From: Diphasiastrum complanatum
Lineage: Eukaryota; Streptophyta; Lycopodiopsida; Lycopodiales; Lycopodiaceae
DNA: 61,766 nucleotides
Direction: 5' to 3'
Assembly: GCA_029204225.1 (NCBI GenBank)
Contig: MU833060.1
Span: 1 to 61,766 of the forward strand
The notes under the pieces were generated by a model. The model was not told the DNA's origin. It was given only the letters and a program-made list of their open reading frames with translations, and did not search any database. The position numbers and the translations under genes are program-made. This document shows, piece by piece, positions 47,584-59,735 of this stretch. Numbering within the stretch: the stretch's first letter is position 1; each line of letters starts with the position of its first letter.

Positions 47584-50096
47584 CTACTTTTTGCATGGTT
47601 TATGAAAATCCATAACATTCGATGTTGATAATGATATTGATGATGCTCGTGCTGATGTTTTTTGTGTGACATGACTGCTTGGTAATTGCTTATAGGTGTA
47701 GCGATTAGCAATGGCTACAAAAATGCAGAAATTGGTAGCACTTATGATAGCCAACGTCCAGTAGTACTTGTCTAGACGAGCCTTGTTGAGATTGTCCACG
47801 ATCCAGCTCTGGTGGTGGCTTCCACGCCCAGTTACACTCACAATAATAATGATGATCAAGCTACTAAGAAAGCTTCCCACACCTATTATTGAGAGGTAAA
47901 GTGCGACACCCACGCTCCTTATGTTGTCTGGGAACTGATCATAGAAAAACTCTTGAATCCCAGCAAGAGAGAAATCATTGGCTATGCCCATGAATACGGC
48001 TTGTGGTATCAGCCAAAAGCAAGACATAGGGGTGGCGGCCTTAGTGTTGTCTTGCAGATCGAGCTCTCTCACAATACTTAGGCGCTTTTTCTCAACCACG
48101 GCTCCAGCAACCATGGAAAGAGTTGCTATGGCCAACCCCGTTCCAATCCGCTGTAGCATTGTGACTCCTCTCATATTTCCGGTGAAACGACGCACAAATG
48201 GAACGAAGAGCTTGTCATAAATGGGCATAAACATAACACCCGCGATCACAGCAAAGCTTCGTAAGGAAGCCGGAGGAATGTGGATTGGGCCCAGACGTGT
48301 GTCCATCTTGCTACCTTGTTTGACGAAGAACGTCGACATTTGAGCGAAGTTGAGGCCATACGTGAGGCAGGTGATCCATACAGGCATGACACGCATAATC
48401 AGTTTCACTTCCTCTACTTGAGTGACAGAGCATAGCCTCCATGCACTTTGCCGCAACATATTCTCGGACGTATGAAGACATATTGCTGCTTTGTCGAGGA
48501 ACCTACAGAACATTTGATCAAAGATCACAATATCCATTAGAGTGATAAACCTAGGGACCATATAAGCAAACTTTTGAGGAAAGTCAAGTAGATTAAAAAT
48601 CAAGTTGAAATAATTAAGAACCTGAACTACATAAGTATACCAACACAAGATCGAAATCTGCAAATAGTTGATTTAGGCAACAAAGAAAAAATATTCTCCC
48701 GAGAATCGAAAGGACATCTCATCTCTTACAAACAGTTCAGAATTTGTTTCTTTATTATTTCGCGCCCATACATGAAATGTATTCCTTTGCTTTGATGGAG
48801 CTTTGGCTTTGCGTCACAGAACACTACGAACTAACAGCTGCAGATATAATTAGGATGAAAAGCCTTAAAATTGCTACAATTACAGTAATTCATGGGACAA
48901 CCACCCTTGGGAGGTGATTAGGAAACAGTGTTTTACTTGAAGCCGTCGGTGTGCAGCAGCTTTGATCCGAGAGCTTTCTCGGGTATGATCTGATCTGGAG
49001 CTAATTCAATTTCGTAGAGATCTTGGTGGTCTGACGGTATCTCGGCTTTCCAATTGCGAGCAGCTGCTACTAGCACCTGCGCCACCCGGGTCAAAGGGCT
49101 GTGACTCGGTGGCCTATGACGATAGCTTGAGTAGTTAGAAACGAACGTAATCAATGCCACCAGCATAAAGGCAGTGAGGACAGCAAATGAGCAATCCCAC
49201 CCGACGTTCTCTTGGATATAAACTATAAGTGTGAATGCTACGAGGAAGCCGGAGTACATAGCAAAAAATAACCAGTTGAAGTAGGAGGCTTTCTGCTTCC
49301 TCTCCTCCGCATCACCGTGATCATCGAATTGATCTCCACCAAAAGCTTGATAGCATGGGTTAGCACTCGTCCCTGCCATAACCAAAGACAAAGAGAATAG
49401 GAAAAAAGCGAATTGCTTATTTGTGGGTTTTTTGCAGTCAAGACTTCCTAGTGGGCATTGAGTCGGCGTGAGAGACTTCACTGAAGTAGCTATTGTCAGA
49501 GAAGCGAGCCCCTGCAGCAACAACCCAAAAGTAACATTAGTTGTAATCAAAAACATTAATAATTTACGAATCGCTAGGAGATCAAATTTCACTCAGGTTC
49601 CTATCTCACCATACAGTAGACTATAAAGAAAGACACGATCGTCCGGTAACGACCCAGATGCGCATCTGCAATGTAGGCTCCAACGAGTGCTGAAACAGTG
49701 GAGATGCCTATAGCATTGTTTACGTTCTTAGCTGCAGAAGCAACATCCAAATGCAAAACCTGCGAAAGGTACGTTACAAGATTTCCAAAAAGGGAATAGT
49801 ACACCATCTTCTCGAGTAATGCAACTCCTGTACAATCCATACGAGTGACCATTAAACCGTTGCTCACCCCAGCCCCCAACAATTCAAAAGATTTGTGAAA
49901 TGTTGTTGCCACCTAAAAGAAAACACATAGTTGCTTTTGCATACGTACCCAAAATGGAAAGGCATGCTTGACGTTTTCTCTCACGGGTATCATTCATTAT
50001 CCCCAGCTTTGCTGGTATGTCCAGCGATTGGTGATCTTGAGTGCTTGCGCCCAACATTAGTGCATCATCACTTTCTCTTCTATCTCTTGTCATCAT
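47584..50096 (-). CDS. NRT1/PTR family (NPF) proton-coupled transporter, four exons, about 619 aa
   Basis: Exons on the minus strand: 50096-49949, 49827-49610, 49511-48937 and 48502-47584. All introns are GT-AG (121, 98, 434 bp to the last) and phases agree, giving about 619 residues, normal for NPF. Landmarks: the first transmembrane helix from ACLSILG; VLHLDVASAAKNVNN; ADAHLGRYRTIVSFF; GDQFDDHGDAEERKQKASYF before the sixth to seventh helices (the family FYxx/FNW block); RFLDKAAICL-type segment after the central loop (KFLDKAAI); and GIANDFSLAGIQEFFYDQFP near the C-terminus. This resembles the NPF5 group. Members carry nitrate, di/tripeptides or other small solutes across plasma membrane or tonoplast; the substrate cannot be read here. 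The usual ExxE(K/R) of helix 1 is ALLEK (about 52-56), lacking the first Glu. No stops or frameshifts occur, so this is the best intact host gene in the window. Confidence 0.92.
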
Positions 50097-50200
50097 CTAA
50101 TTTACTGCTGGTGTATTTAGCGATTGATGATTTCAATTGCTTGCTTCCACTCATGCATCCTCCCTATCTATTATATCTCTTTCTCATAATCGTACTAATT
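50011..50200. repeat. Diverged tandem duplication over the NPF start
   Basis: Plus-strand copies at about 50011-50105 and 50106-50200 share the order GCTGGT, AGCGATTG(G/A)TGAT, TTG(C/A)...TGCTTGC, GCATC, CTAT, TCTCTT and TCAT. The first copy is exon 1 coding sequence; the second is the promoter and 5' UTR and is not open. Confidence 0.5.
50165..50182 (-). promoter_or_regulatory. Possible TATA box of the NPF gene
   Basis: Minus-strand AGATATAATAGATAG lies about 75-85 bp upstream of the ATG at 50096, a plausible distance for a short 5' UTR. It sits in the upstream half of a tandem duplication. Confidence 0.3.
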
Positions 50201-53200
50201 TGGTAATGCCAAGTATTTAATGTAGTTGAAATTTGATTGCAGTTGGAATAATCACTAGTTTTGTCCAAATTCTTATCTTAGAGTGAAAGCAACAAAGATT
50301 TTGTCCAGAATTTATCGCATAAACAAATCAAGATTTATGAGATAAAAAAATTTCAGACATGACACTACGTCGTGGAAGGCCCGTGGCCCTCGGGACTCCC
50401 ATGCAGATAGTGGCCTGCCCTCGGACTCCCTCCCTCGGACAAGGGCCCTCCCTGCAAGGAAGGCCCTCAAACCCGAGCCTTCCAAATCCCCCCCCCCCCT
50501 CTCTCTCTCAAGGTTGTCTTTTGTGTTTTATTTTCGTGGCATGCTACTCTCCAGTGTTCATACAACTTGCCCTTTAAAATAAAATTTTATAAAGAAAACT
50601 TTCATGCAAATGTCGTTTTAGAATTTTTAAAATTAGATTCCGATAAGAATTTATAAGATTGTAGGTATTTGCATTTCTCATATCAAATTCCAAGTAAATC
50701 ATTCACTAAAAAACAACTGGAGGCTCGGTTCAATCTAGAATCTAGATAGATTATTTTAGAACTTGGGTTCGACACAAAAACATGGTTGAAGTGCCTTATG
50801 GACACTTGATGGAATAGTATGCTTCCGAATGCTAGAGTAGCACACTAAGAAATGTTTTTTTACGGGCTCTCCAGGTTCTTTTAACTTCCACGAAATCCAA
50901 GATAGCTTAGAAATAAACTCTGGAAGTTGGAAAGCTGGCCTTAAGTGTAACATCTATGGAAGATAAGATTACTCTAAGTTGGAAATTGAAGAATTAAATT
51001 GGAATTTGGTAATTGGCCTATTGTTTGAACTTCAAACTTCGGGATTGGTCTAGGTCTTGGTGGATGGCCCATGCTAAAGTGAAGTATTTGAATTTTGAAA
51101 TTCCCATATCTTTGTATTGAGTTATAAATCATGGCACTTGCAAAGAGTCAGGTTTCAAGGGTGTACCATGTATTGCTTAAAACTTATATAAGTAATTTAC
51201 TTCACTCATGACAATTAAAATTAATTGTATCATGTCAAATTAAATTTTTATACAAATTAAAGACTTCAAAGTTGACAACTCAAAATTGAAAAGGCCTATC
51301 AAATACATTCAAGTTGGCCTTTGAAGGGCATGCATGATAGGCGTCAAATTTAATACTACATGCGCATGCTCGCTCGCGCACACACAAGCACAAGGATTGA
51401 GGGTGGGGCCATGGTTTAACTCATATAAGGTAAAGCTCTCTTTAAATATAGTGTAAAGTCCCAAGAAAAGGGCTTTACTTCCAAGGGCGTAAAGCTGTCC
51501 TAAAAGCTTACACGTCACAAAGATCGATCATTTTTTTTTTAAATTCATGTGTTGCCCTGCCCATATTCCTTGCCCAAGCTCTCTAACATGACTTTACGTA
51601 TAATATGGTAAAGCTCTCTTGCAAGGCATTTACACTTGATGTGGCCGGCAATTGCCTGAATGGACTTAAAGCTCTACAAGCCTTACCCAACATAAAGAGC
51701 CTACTTTTTTATATATAATTTGCAACGCCATGCTCTAGCCATTATGCCTTGCTAGAGCAGGTTGCTCAAACAATATGATCATAATACCCTACCATGACCA
51801 TCAAAGCAAGGCTTCACTCATAAAGGAGAGCTTTAAGGTTGGATATAGGCTCCTTCTTCGCCCATAAAACTTTAGTCTTTTTGCTGCAATACTATGTAAT
51901 CAAGTTGGTCAATATAGTTTGTGAAAAGTCAACGTTAAAGTAAATGTTTAAAATTTTGAATGTAGGCCATAGTAAATGATAAGTACTTTAAATTTTGGTT
52001 TTTCATGCACTAAGTTATCATACAACGTGAGGCATGAGGCCAAATAATGAAATATGAGTAAATGAACATAAATACCATTAACGTTATTAGCTTAGTACTC
52101 TTGATGCAAAGTACCATCCTTTGTGGTACATCAGAACATTATGATTTTTTTTTTAATTTCAAAAGATCCTAAATATTGTAGAAACCTTCTTTAGATGAAG
52201 CCCATGGGAAGGCATCATCATCTAGTGTTTACTTGGAAGAAAGCCATGGGGTAACAAGGCTTTCCCATATACAAAAAAATGTCCTAATTGACAATCAATT
52301 GTCTTGGATTATTATAGGAGATGTTTTTTTTATCATTAATCCATAATGCCCTAGTGATTTCTCTTATACATAGAGCCTTATTAGAGAGTCTAGGTGGCTA
52401 TTGGGGTAGGGCATTATGGCCCAGGCAGGGCCAAAAAAGATTTTTAAATTGGGGGCTTTATGTCGTGTAATGTCCCAAGGGTAGGCATTTACCCCCTCTC
52501 GGGCAGCTTAGACTTCACACTATACAAAACATGTTCCAAGTCAACCACTATTTGTCAGTTTCTAACAAGAAATTTGTCATTGATTTAAATGTCAATATGG
52601 AGTCCTTTTTTCTCCTAGACATTGTGGGTGTCTTAAAGATTGACATTATATATCTTATCATTATTTGTAAATTTTTTGGAACCTCCTATGATCAATATAT
52701 ATAGTCCAATTATCATTTAAGTCTAAATGTCATTTAGAGCATTACATGTAGACAAACTTGGGCCCCCAATTGTCCACATTATACTTGTCTAGTTCATTTA
52801 TTCATGAAAAACATAGTAGATAAGGTCAAACATGTCATGTAATCAAGCAATAGACAATTAAGTGACTTATTGTAATATGGATGATTTGGATAGATATTGG
52901 ATTTCGAGTATTTAATAACACTAAATATGTAGGATATTTGTCTTCACATCTTTATAAATTTGTACATAGAGTTGATACCTTTTCTTTGTTGCTAGTGAAA
53001 GAGAGTTAAAAATATGTTTTGGTCAAGGGTTGCTTCCACAAATTAGAATGCCCTAATGATTTGTTGCTTTGGTTAGTTCTCAATCGATATTCAGCTAGCA
53101 GAATTTTATTACAGAATTAATATACTAATCATGAATGTTCTCATCAACATTCATATACCTATAGATAAATTAGAAATCATTGATTTGGATACTAGGGATA

Positions 53201-54350
53201 AATCTAAACTTTTACTAAAATCTCGTTTAATTAATTCAATACTCTGTTGTTTCGTACTGAATTCAATTAATGATTTTAGAAATGAGGAGTAAATTTATGT
53301 AATAGTCTATTGCATTATTATAGAAAAAATAAACTATGCAATCTCAAAGTGCATTTGCACATTAAACATAAATATGCTTCTATTAGTAGATAATTATGAC
53401 TTAAAAATAAGTTTGTAGGAATGAACTCAACCAAGAAAGTACCGTTGTGGATCACTGAAAATCAAATTTAAAATTGTCTTAACAACAAAAACTCTTGCTC
53501 ACTCAATGCATATGATCTCATATATCATAAGTCATAGTTCATGAAAAGTACAATGTAATGAAGCTAGATACAGTAGGGAGAGCTAGCGTGAAACAAAACG
53601 TCACACTTGGTAGAAAGGATGTGAGCAGGTGACTGTAACTTTTCAAATCCTACCATTTAAAAATAGCTTAAGCCTTAACAAATAACTAGCCTTATCATCT
53701 AAATTTTACTATTTAGAATGCCATGGTCTAGCCAATTGCGTAACTTAGCATAAAAAGTCTTAATTTGTCTAGAATATTTGAGATAGTGGCCTAATGAGGT
53801 ATTACATAAACCCTTACTCAATTGTGCAGCATTCGTGCAAATACAAATTTGCAACAAAAATTATCCAAACAAGAATGTCACAGTAGGAATAACACTTGAC
53901 AAAATAGAATTGGCAGAAGATCAATGAGAATATAGAGAATTGATTGGTTTAAGTCATTTCTCGTTGTCAACTTTAGAATGTAGAAAATGGGACACAAGTA
54001 GTAAAATAGAATGTAGAAAATCAAATTCAAGATAGAATGTAGAAATAATGGGACACAAGTAGTAAAATAGAAAACTTTTGTTGAATGTGAGACTAAACCT
54101 CTACTTTGACATAGGTTTGAATTTCCTAGAAAGACCTAACTATAATCATTTTTCTCTTTTCAAGCTCATGTTAGCTTGGTCAGTCATTGTCATGGATAAT
54201 TGAAATCTATTTGTGTTGGAGTTTAATCTTACTCCTACTCTTCCTAATTGCCCTCCTTCCTTCTCTCAATTTTACTCTCTCAAATGAAACCTGCAGAAAA
54301 TGAACTGTTTTTCAACAGTCTGTATTTTTAGTCTAATTGTCACTGCATTT
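50201..54350. other. Long AT-rich stretch without recognisable genes
   Basis: A GC-rich patch occurs at 50359-50515 (CCCTCGGACT repeats, 12-C run, short CT tract). Several TAAAGCTCT/AGAGCTTTA words occur at 51420-51840. The rest is AT-rich with all frames closed, and I could not define LTRs or coding relics. Confidence 0.5.
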
Positions 54351-54369
54351 TTCCTCACAATTTTTGACA

Positions 54370-54565
54370 GGCGAAAAACTCGATATTGTCACCTTTGTTT
54401 TTGCGACACTGGTGTTCAGTTTTTAGGCCATTTCAAACACTTCCATAAATGCGAAAAATGCGACACTGCATTTTTACATGCAGTTTTTGACAGGCAACAA
54501 AAGGCAAAAAACTCGACACTGCAGTTTTACACGGGATTCTACACAAGCGAAAAACCCGACACTCT
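54370..54565. repeat. Degenerate tandem repeat, about five units
   Basis: Units related to GCGAAAAACTCGACACTG recur at about 54371, 54412, 54451, 54503 and 54547, with spacing 40-52 bp and intervening TTTTTACA words. Confidence 0.55.
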
Positions 54566-55188
54566 GCATAAATACACATGATTCCTCACAGGCTGTCTAC
54601 GTCTTCACGCTCCAATAACAACTGTTCTAATTAGTCAATTAATTAGCTGTTAAGTGATCTTGTAAATGTAAAGCTAGAATAATGCAAGATCTTCCAGTTG
54701 CTATAAATGTAAATGAGCGATTGAAAAGATTAAGAGGATGATCAAACAAAGATAGAGATCACAGAGATCAGTATCAGAGGACGATCTGACAGAGATTAAA
54801 CGACCAGAATGGGTCTTTCAGTAGGTGACTCCTCAGAGTTAGTGATTATAGAGAGAGAGATATTCAGAACTTTAGCAATTGTTTTGAATCTGTGAGTAGG
54901 ATCAGGTGCTTATCAGCACAATTGTATTGTGGTCTGATCGTTATTACTACAACTTTATTATACAAATTCGCTACTGTTCTACATCCTTTTGCATTCTTGT
55001 TGAATGAAATTAACTCTCACTCCTCTTACGCAAACATCATTAAAAGAGAAATATATAGTTGTCTCTGACGCCTAAATTATCTATGCATTCTCTTCATATC
55101 AGATTATCAGCGATAGAGGATTGCATGTCTGTCTCAAACGCCTAATTGTTTTTGCAATCTCTCCTTCACGGCAGTCTATGACTCCTAT
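54566..55188 (+). repeat. LTR-like sequence
   Basis: Composition typical of LTR U3-R-U5 (GTCTCTGACGCCTAAATTATC and a related second copy GTCTCAAACGCC at 55131). No TG...CA ends or primer site were assigned. Confidence 0.3.
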
Positions 55189-55689
55189 TGTTACGGCCCT
55201 AATGGGAGTTTGGGGGGTCGTCTTAGATGTAGGGGCCAAGCCCAATTTGGATAATAGCTAAGTAGGACCTTAGGCTATGTCTGCATGCAGTTAGGCATGT
55301 GTGTTGCATCCTAGTATGGGATAGGATGTACATGCACTGTGGCTATGCATGGGTCTTTGCTATTATGAGTTAGGGGTACCTACATGCAGTGGACATGCAT
55401 GGGAGTTAGGCATGAGTTAATAACATGCTTACATGTGGATTCAGTGCATGGTCAGTCGAGGGAGAGCTACTCTCTATATATACCCTCTCCTGTGTCCATT
55501 AGGATCATTGAGAGTCTGCGGCCGTTATGCTGTCGGATTGGTAAGCGCTTACTATCATAGAGATTTGCCATACTCCCTAGTGCTTGGGGGCTAGATCGGA
55601 CGGTCTAGGTTTGGTTGGGACGGTTTAGTCCACTGCAGTCCCTTATTGTGTTCTTGGCACTCAATCCTTATTGGAGCTCTTGGGGGACA
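55189..55689 (+). repeat. Copia-type LTR (501 bp)
   Basis: Starts TGTTACGGCC and ends TTGGGGGACA, with the primer site 6 bp further on. No matching 3' LTR is in the window. Confidence 0.75.
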
Positions 55690-55695
55690 TTTTAT

Positions 55696-55708
55696 TGGTA
55701 TCAGAGCC
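55696..55708 (+). other. Primer binding site, tRNA-iMet type
   Basis: TGGTATCAGAGCC six bases after the LTR end, in the correct orientation for a plus-strand element. Confidence 0.85.
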
Positions 55709-56844
55709 TCCAATAGGAGCTTGTGAGCAGCTCGATGTGAACCAAAGCGTGGTGGAATTGTGCCGACGGAAATTCAAAAAATTTCGGTAGATCGATGGTC
55801 TCCCAAGTAGGTGTTTTGCCTTATTTTGGTTGAATCTATTTGGTATAATTTTTAGGATTGTTTGCATGATTTGGGTTCCGTTTAGTACATGAAATGGTGG
55901 TTTCTAATTTTGGTGTTCCCTAGTTGGATGCAAATTATTGGTTGCATGTGGTTTCGGAAACTTGCATTCCGGAAGGGAAGTGAGGATGAAGCTACTGTGA
56001 ATTAATTTGTAAAAACTAGGCTTGGTTTAGAATGGAATGGGTTTGCATGTAGATTTATGTTCTAAAATCTATGATTGTGTATAAATCTGTAAACCTGAAA
56101 GCTTCTAATAAATCCAAGAAAAGCTGTTGGAATAGACTGAAATCATTGGGAAACTATCAAAGCTTCATGAGGCTGTTCTCCAATCTGTATGTGGTTTTTC
56201 CTAGACATGCAAAGGATTGTATGGGGAAAGGAAGCTATTCTTGATTGTGTTGGACTGTCTGAAGCTCTCCATGTGCTGGCTGGTTGTCCGTGTGGTTGTT
56301 CTGTGATTGACCTGCAAAAAGAGAAACAAACTATTTTGGATTGTAGAGGGCTGAGGTCGCTGCATCTCTACCTTCATCCTGCTTTGAAAACTCTGGTCAA
56401 ACCTCTTGAATTTGTGAAACCCTGCATGAAGCATCGACAAGTAACAAGAATTTTTTTGTTGAATGGGCCGTTTTCCTGCGCGCTGGGAGGCTGTGTTTGA
56501 AGACAGACAGCATGTGGACAGGGGCGAACTGCCTCCCCTTCTCCAGCGACCTCATCTCCTTCTCCTCCCTTCTCCCTCATGAGCTGGTGGATATGGCGCC
56601 TCCTTCATCGCGTAGCAGGCTCTCGGATAGCCATTTTGGCATCGAGCAACGAGGAGGAAGGGTTAGGGTGAAGTTGAAAGCTGGGGGGGGGGGGGGGGGG
56701 GGGGGGGAAACCAAAATGTTTTTTTTTAATGGGGGGGCCTCTAGTTGCAAAAGGGTTTTTTAAGATAATTCTCAAAACTTTTTTGCACAACTATTTTCGT
56801 TTTTCTATCTTTTTCTGTTCTGCTCTTTTTTTTGCTCTATCTTG
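55709..56844. other. Leader-like DNA with a poly-G tract, no recognisable gag
   Basis: Downstream of the primer site no gag domain is found. Open frames at 56189-56500 and 56497-56763 show no family signature. A run of 25 G lies at 56683-56707, followed by T and G runs (about 56718-56738). Confidence 0.5.
56683..56707. repeat. Poly-G run, 25 bases
   Basis: Uninterrupted G tract; frames through it encode poly-Gly or poly-Pro by chance. Confidence 0.9.
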
Positions 56845-57226
56845 TGTTGATCCAAAATTGTGTTTATATCTCCACTGTGTGGAGTTTACAAGATAGCTAA
56901 ACAGAGAATTACAAGAAAGTTAACGCTTATCAACTAGTTAGTTATTCTCTGTTATTGCTAACTCTTTCAGTTGAGCGTGAAATACAAGACACCACGCCCG
57001 TTGAGTTGTCAACTGGCAGCGCAAAATATTTCCTTCGTTTTCTTTTCGTTTCGTTGCATGTCGTGTCTTTTGGCCCTCGAGGTATGTTTGACTTTCGCGA
57101 ATTGTTCGTCTTTCGACCTTCGTTTCGTTTCATGCTTTAGGGTTTTCGAGATATGTTCGTCCTTCGACCTTCGCTTCACTTCGTTTCTCTTCGTGACAAA
57201 GTTGCAAGAGTTCACAATTTCTGACA
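56845..57226 (-). repeat. Copia-4 3' LTR (about 382 bp)
   Basis: On the minus strand, the coding end of RNase H runs into the polypurine AAAAGGGAG, then TGTCAGAAATTGTG at 57226. A matching end GATCAACA lies at 56845. The 57030-57200 part has repeated TTCGACCTTCG/TTCGTTTC words. Confidence 0.6.
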
Positions 57227-57811
57227 CTCCCTTTTGAACCTTGCAACTTTGTATGTTTAATCCAATTGCCTTTCTTTGTGTTGCGAAGAGTGGCTTGTCG
57301 AGCGGCTTCGTGAGCAGATCTGCAATCATGTCTTCAGACTATATGTATTGGACCTTGAGCTCTCCTTCTAAGATCAGATATCGAATGTGACTCAGTACTT
57401 CAAAAGCATATGTTGTCTTTGAATGGAAGACAGGATCCTGGGACATATATATGGCACTTTAAGAATCCATCATCATCGTGCATGGTTCTCCTTGTGGTAT
57501 GCCAACTGCCTCCAACATCATCTGCAACCAAACTACCTCGTTCGCCACCTTTGAACTGCGACATATTCAGCTTCGCATGAGGATTGAACTACCAAGGTTT
57601 GTTTTTTGCATATCCAGCTGATTGTTGTTCCGCACGCCATTGAACATCCTCCTGTCACGGACTTGTTGTCATCTTTGCAGCTCACCTCAATGTTATGAGG
57701 TGGCATAATTGGTCCATTCCTATCAAGTGGTTGATCCTGAGTCTCATCCTTAATTGGCTTTTTATATATCCAGCAAAGTATTATTGCATGATTGTTGTCT
57801 ATCATAGTCAT
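57227..57811 (-). pseudogene. Copia-4 RNase H fragment
   Basis: 57811-57533 contains SVTGGCSMACGTTISWICKK and SSCEAEYVAV (RNase H Glu region). 57329 onwards contains MIADLLTKPLDKPLF and GLNIQSCKVQKG, the C-terminal end of Copia pol. Stops separate the two. The RT and everything upstream is absent, and the frame to the right reaches an LTR relic of another family. Confidence 0.85.
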
Positions 57812-57949
57812 GTCCTATGGATTTCGCAGTTCCATTCATATTGTTCTGTGGTCCACAATCAGCAGCATTCAATTGTGTAGCACTATAATGCAGGTTGTAT
57901 GCTTTATGGTCTCAATATTGGAGCAATATTATTAGTCCAATTTCTAGTG

Positions 57950-58600
57950 CGATTCATGGTATGTGAAAGATAGGTCGAATAAGATTCGAATAAAAAGAAT
58001 TAGAACGACAAGAAAGAAAACTTGTCGTGCGCAGCGGAATAGACTATCTTCCTCTTTTTTCATGCATGACTACATCTATCAATTTCGAAAAAAATAATAG
58101 TGATAGAAATCACGTTTGATCTTATAGTAACTCAATACTATAGTGATTACGTAGCCAAACAATAATGCATTGAATAATCAGACAAATAATTAGTCGCGAA
58201 GAACTACAGAAATGCATACATTCTGAGACGAACCTGAACGCAATAAAAGAGAGTATTGATTCAGTATGAAAACGAAACAGAAGTAAATGAGTACAATAAG
58301 TTGTGGATCGAAGCCGCGTACTCTAAGCTATCTCTGAGTGGCTAAAATGAAAGTTTGAATTAAGCGTTATGTTGATAAGTAGTAAGCGCAATAGCAATCT
58401 CTAAACAACTCTAAGAAGTAAGCTAGAATGCTTAGGAGTGTTCAAGCTCGTAGGCTTAGGAGAGAGAGAGCTAACTATTCAATACTTGTTGATCTATTGA
58501 TCAAAAACTTCAAAACTTGAAAAGAGATGTATGAACAACTGATTTATACTAAGTAATTAGGTCGTCAAATGCGATTACCAGTTGGCTGGTGTCACCTGGC
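57950..58600 (-). repeat. Second copy of the Copia-B LTR family, inverted
   Basis: On the minus strand it is colinear with 21230-21785: TTAGCTCTCT, CTATTGCGCT, CTCAGAGATAGCTT, TTATTGCGTTCAGG, then GGCTACGTAATCAC. Neither end is clean and no primer site is kept. Confidence 0.6.
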
Positions 58601-58859
58601 ATTCATCCAGTTCCTTCTCAGAAATTGATTGTTGATAAGCGGTGAAAATTGGCCATAAACAGTCTGTCTTCATAAATGAACTAAAACTATCACTCTGTAG
58701 AAATGAACTAAAACTGCCACAGACGACAATGCTACAAAAAGATGACAATATCGGTTTTTTGCGAAAAAGGGAAAATGTTTTTTCAAAAATATTTTCAGAA
58801 TCATGGACAGTCTCGAATCCTCTTCTGGGGGATTGGAGTTCAAAGGCCACTAGGCTCTG

Positions 58860-59735
58860 GGGCATTACAAAAACTTCTGAGGCCCAAGGAGGTCGGAATC
58901 ATCAAACATGTCCATGAAATATTGGGCGTTTGGTGAAACAGCTCTGGTGGTTGGGGGTGAGGTAGCCTATACGGCTGTGATGGGAATGGTAGCCCCAATG
59001 GTCACAGACTGTCCTTGAGAGGAAGCAAAGACGAGAGAAGCATCAGAGGCGGGGGGAATAGGGAGTTCAGTGCGAATAGCAGCGGGGGGTGGAAGCGCAG
59101 CTGAAGATGTCTGTCTAGTCCTTCGACGTGACACAGAAGGCGAGTCAGGAATGACGATCTCGCTGTGTGGACAACGACGACTATGTGAGGTAGAAGCCTG
59201 GTGAGACGACTCTGCCAATGCTTCTTCATAGATAGACAACACAGAATCGGCAATAAACCCACAGACCCTGTCCTCCAGGTACGAGAAGGAATAATAGAGA
59301 GAGGAGAGGGCCAGCCGCAAATTGCTGCTTAGTGTTCTCCTTGATTACCCTCTTCAACTCTCCAAAGACCGTCGTATACCAGTTATAAGGCTCGAGGGGG
59401 CTAGATCCTATCTTGTAATTGGATTCGACAAGACAGTGTAGGATTTGTGAAGAAATTTGTTCCTTCCTGATTGCCAACCATCAGGAAGTTGTTCAGAAGC
59501 TGGGCTGCAGTCTGCTGGATGACAAGATCTCGGATGGAGTCTAGGAGATACCCATCATGAGTCCAGTAGAACTCAATTGAGGTGTCAACAAACGGCTTGA
59601 TCACGTTCTTGGCATGCTTATGGTTTGGAGATGGCTAGTTACCAGATGTGATTCTTATGGCAGCAAGGGCGACTTCAATAACACACACCTTGTGTGTGGT
59701 ATTCTAGAACGTGACATAAAACTTAGACTTGGCCT
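58860..59735 (-). pseudogene. Transposon-type ORF of unknown family, broken
   Basis: Minus-strand frames: THKVCVIEVALAAIRITSG (about 59690), VDTSIEFYWTHDGYLLDSIR (59604-59401), SSPLEPYNWYTTVFGELKRV (59477-59226), then a Ser/Arg/Pro-rich tail (RRCPHSEIVIPDSPSVSRRR, 59320-58967). Order and position next to Gypsy pieces suggest an accessory or gag-like ORF of a retroelement. I do not recognise the domain. It is cut at about 59735 by opposite-strand integrase. Confidence 0.45.

Noticed and set aside
49884-49949. Extension of NPF exon 1 through a short 36-bp intron to 49912
   Set aside because: Phase does not fit and 36 bp is too short for a plant intron. The acceptor at 49828 gives the family-typical SILGVALLEK join with correct phase.
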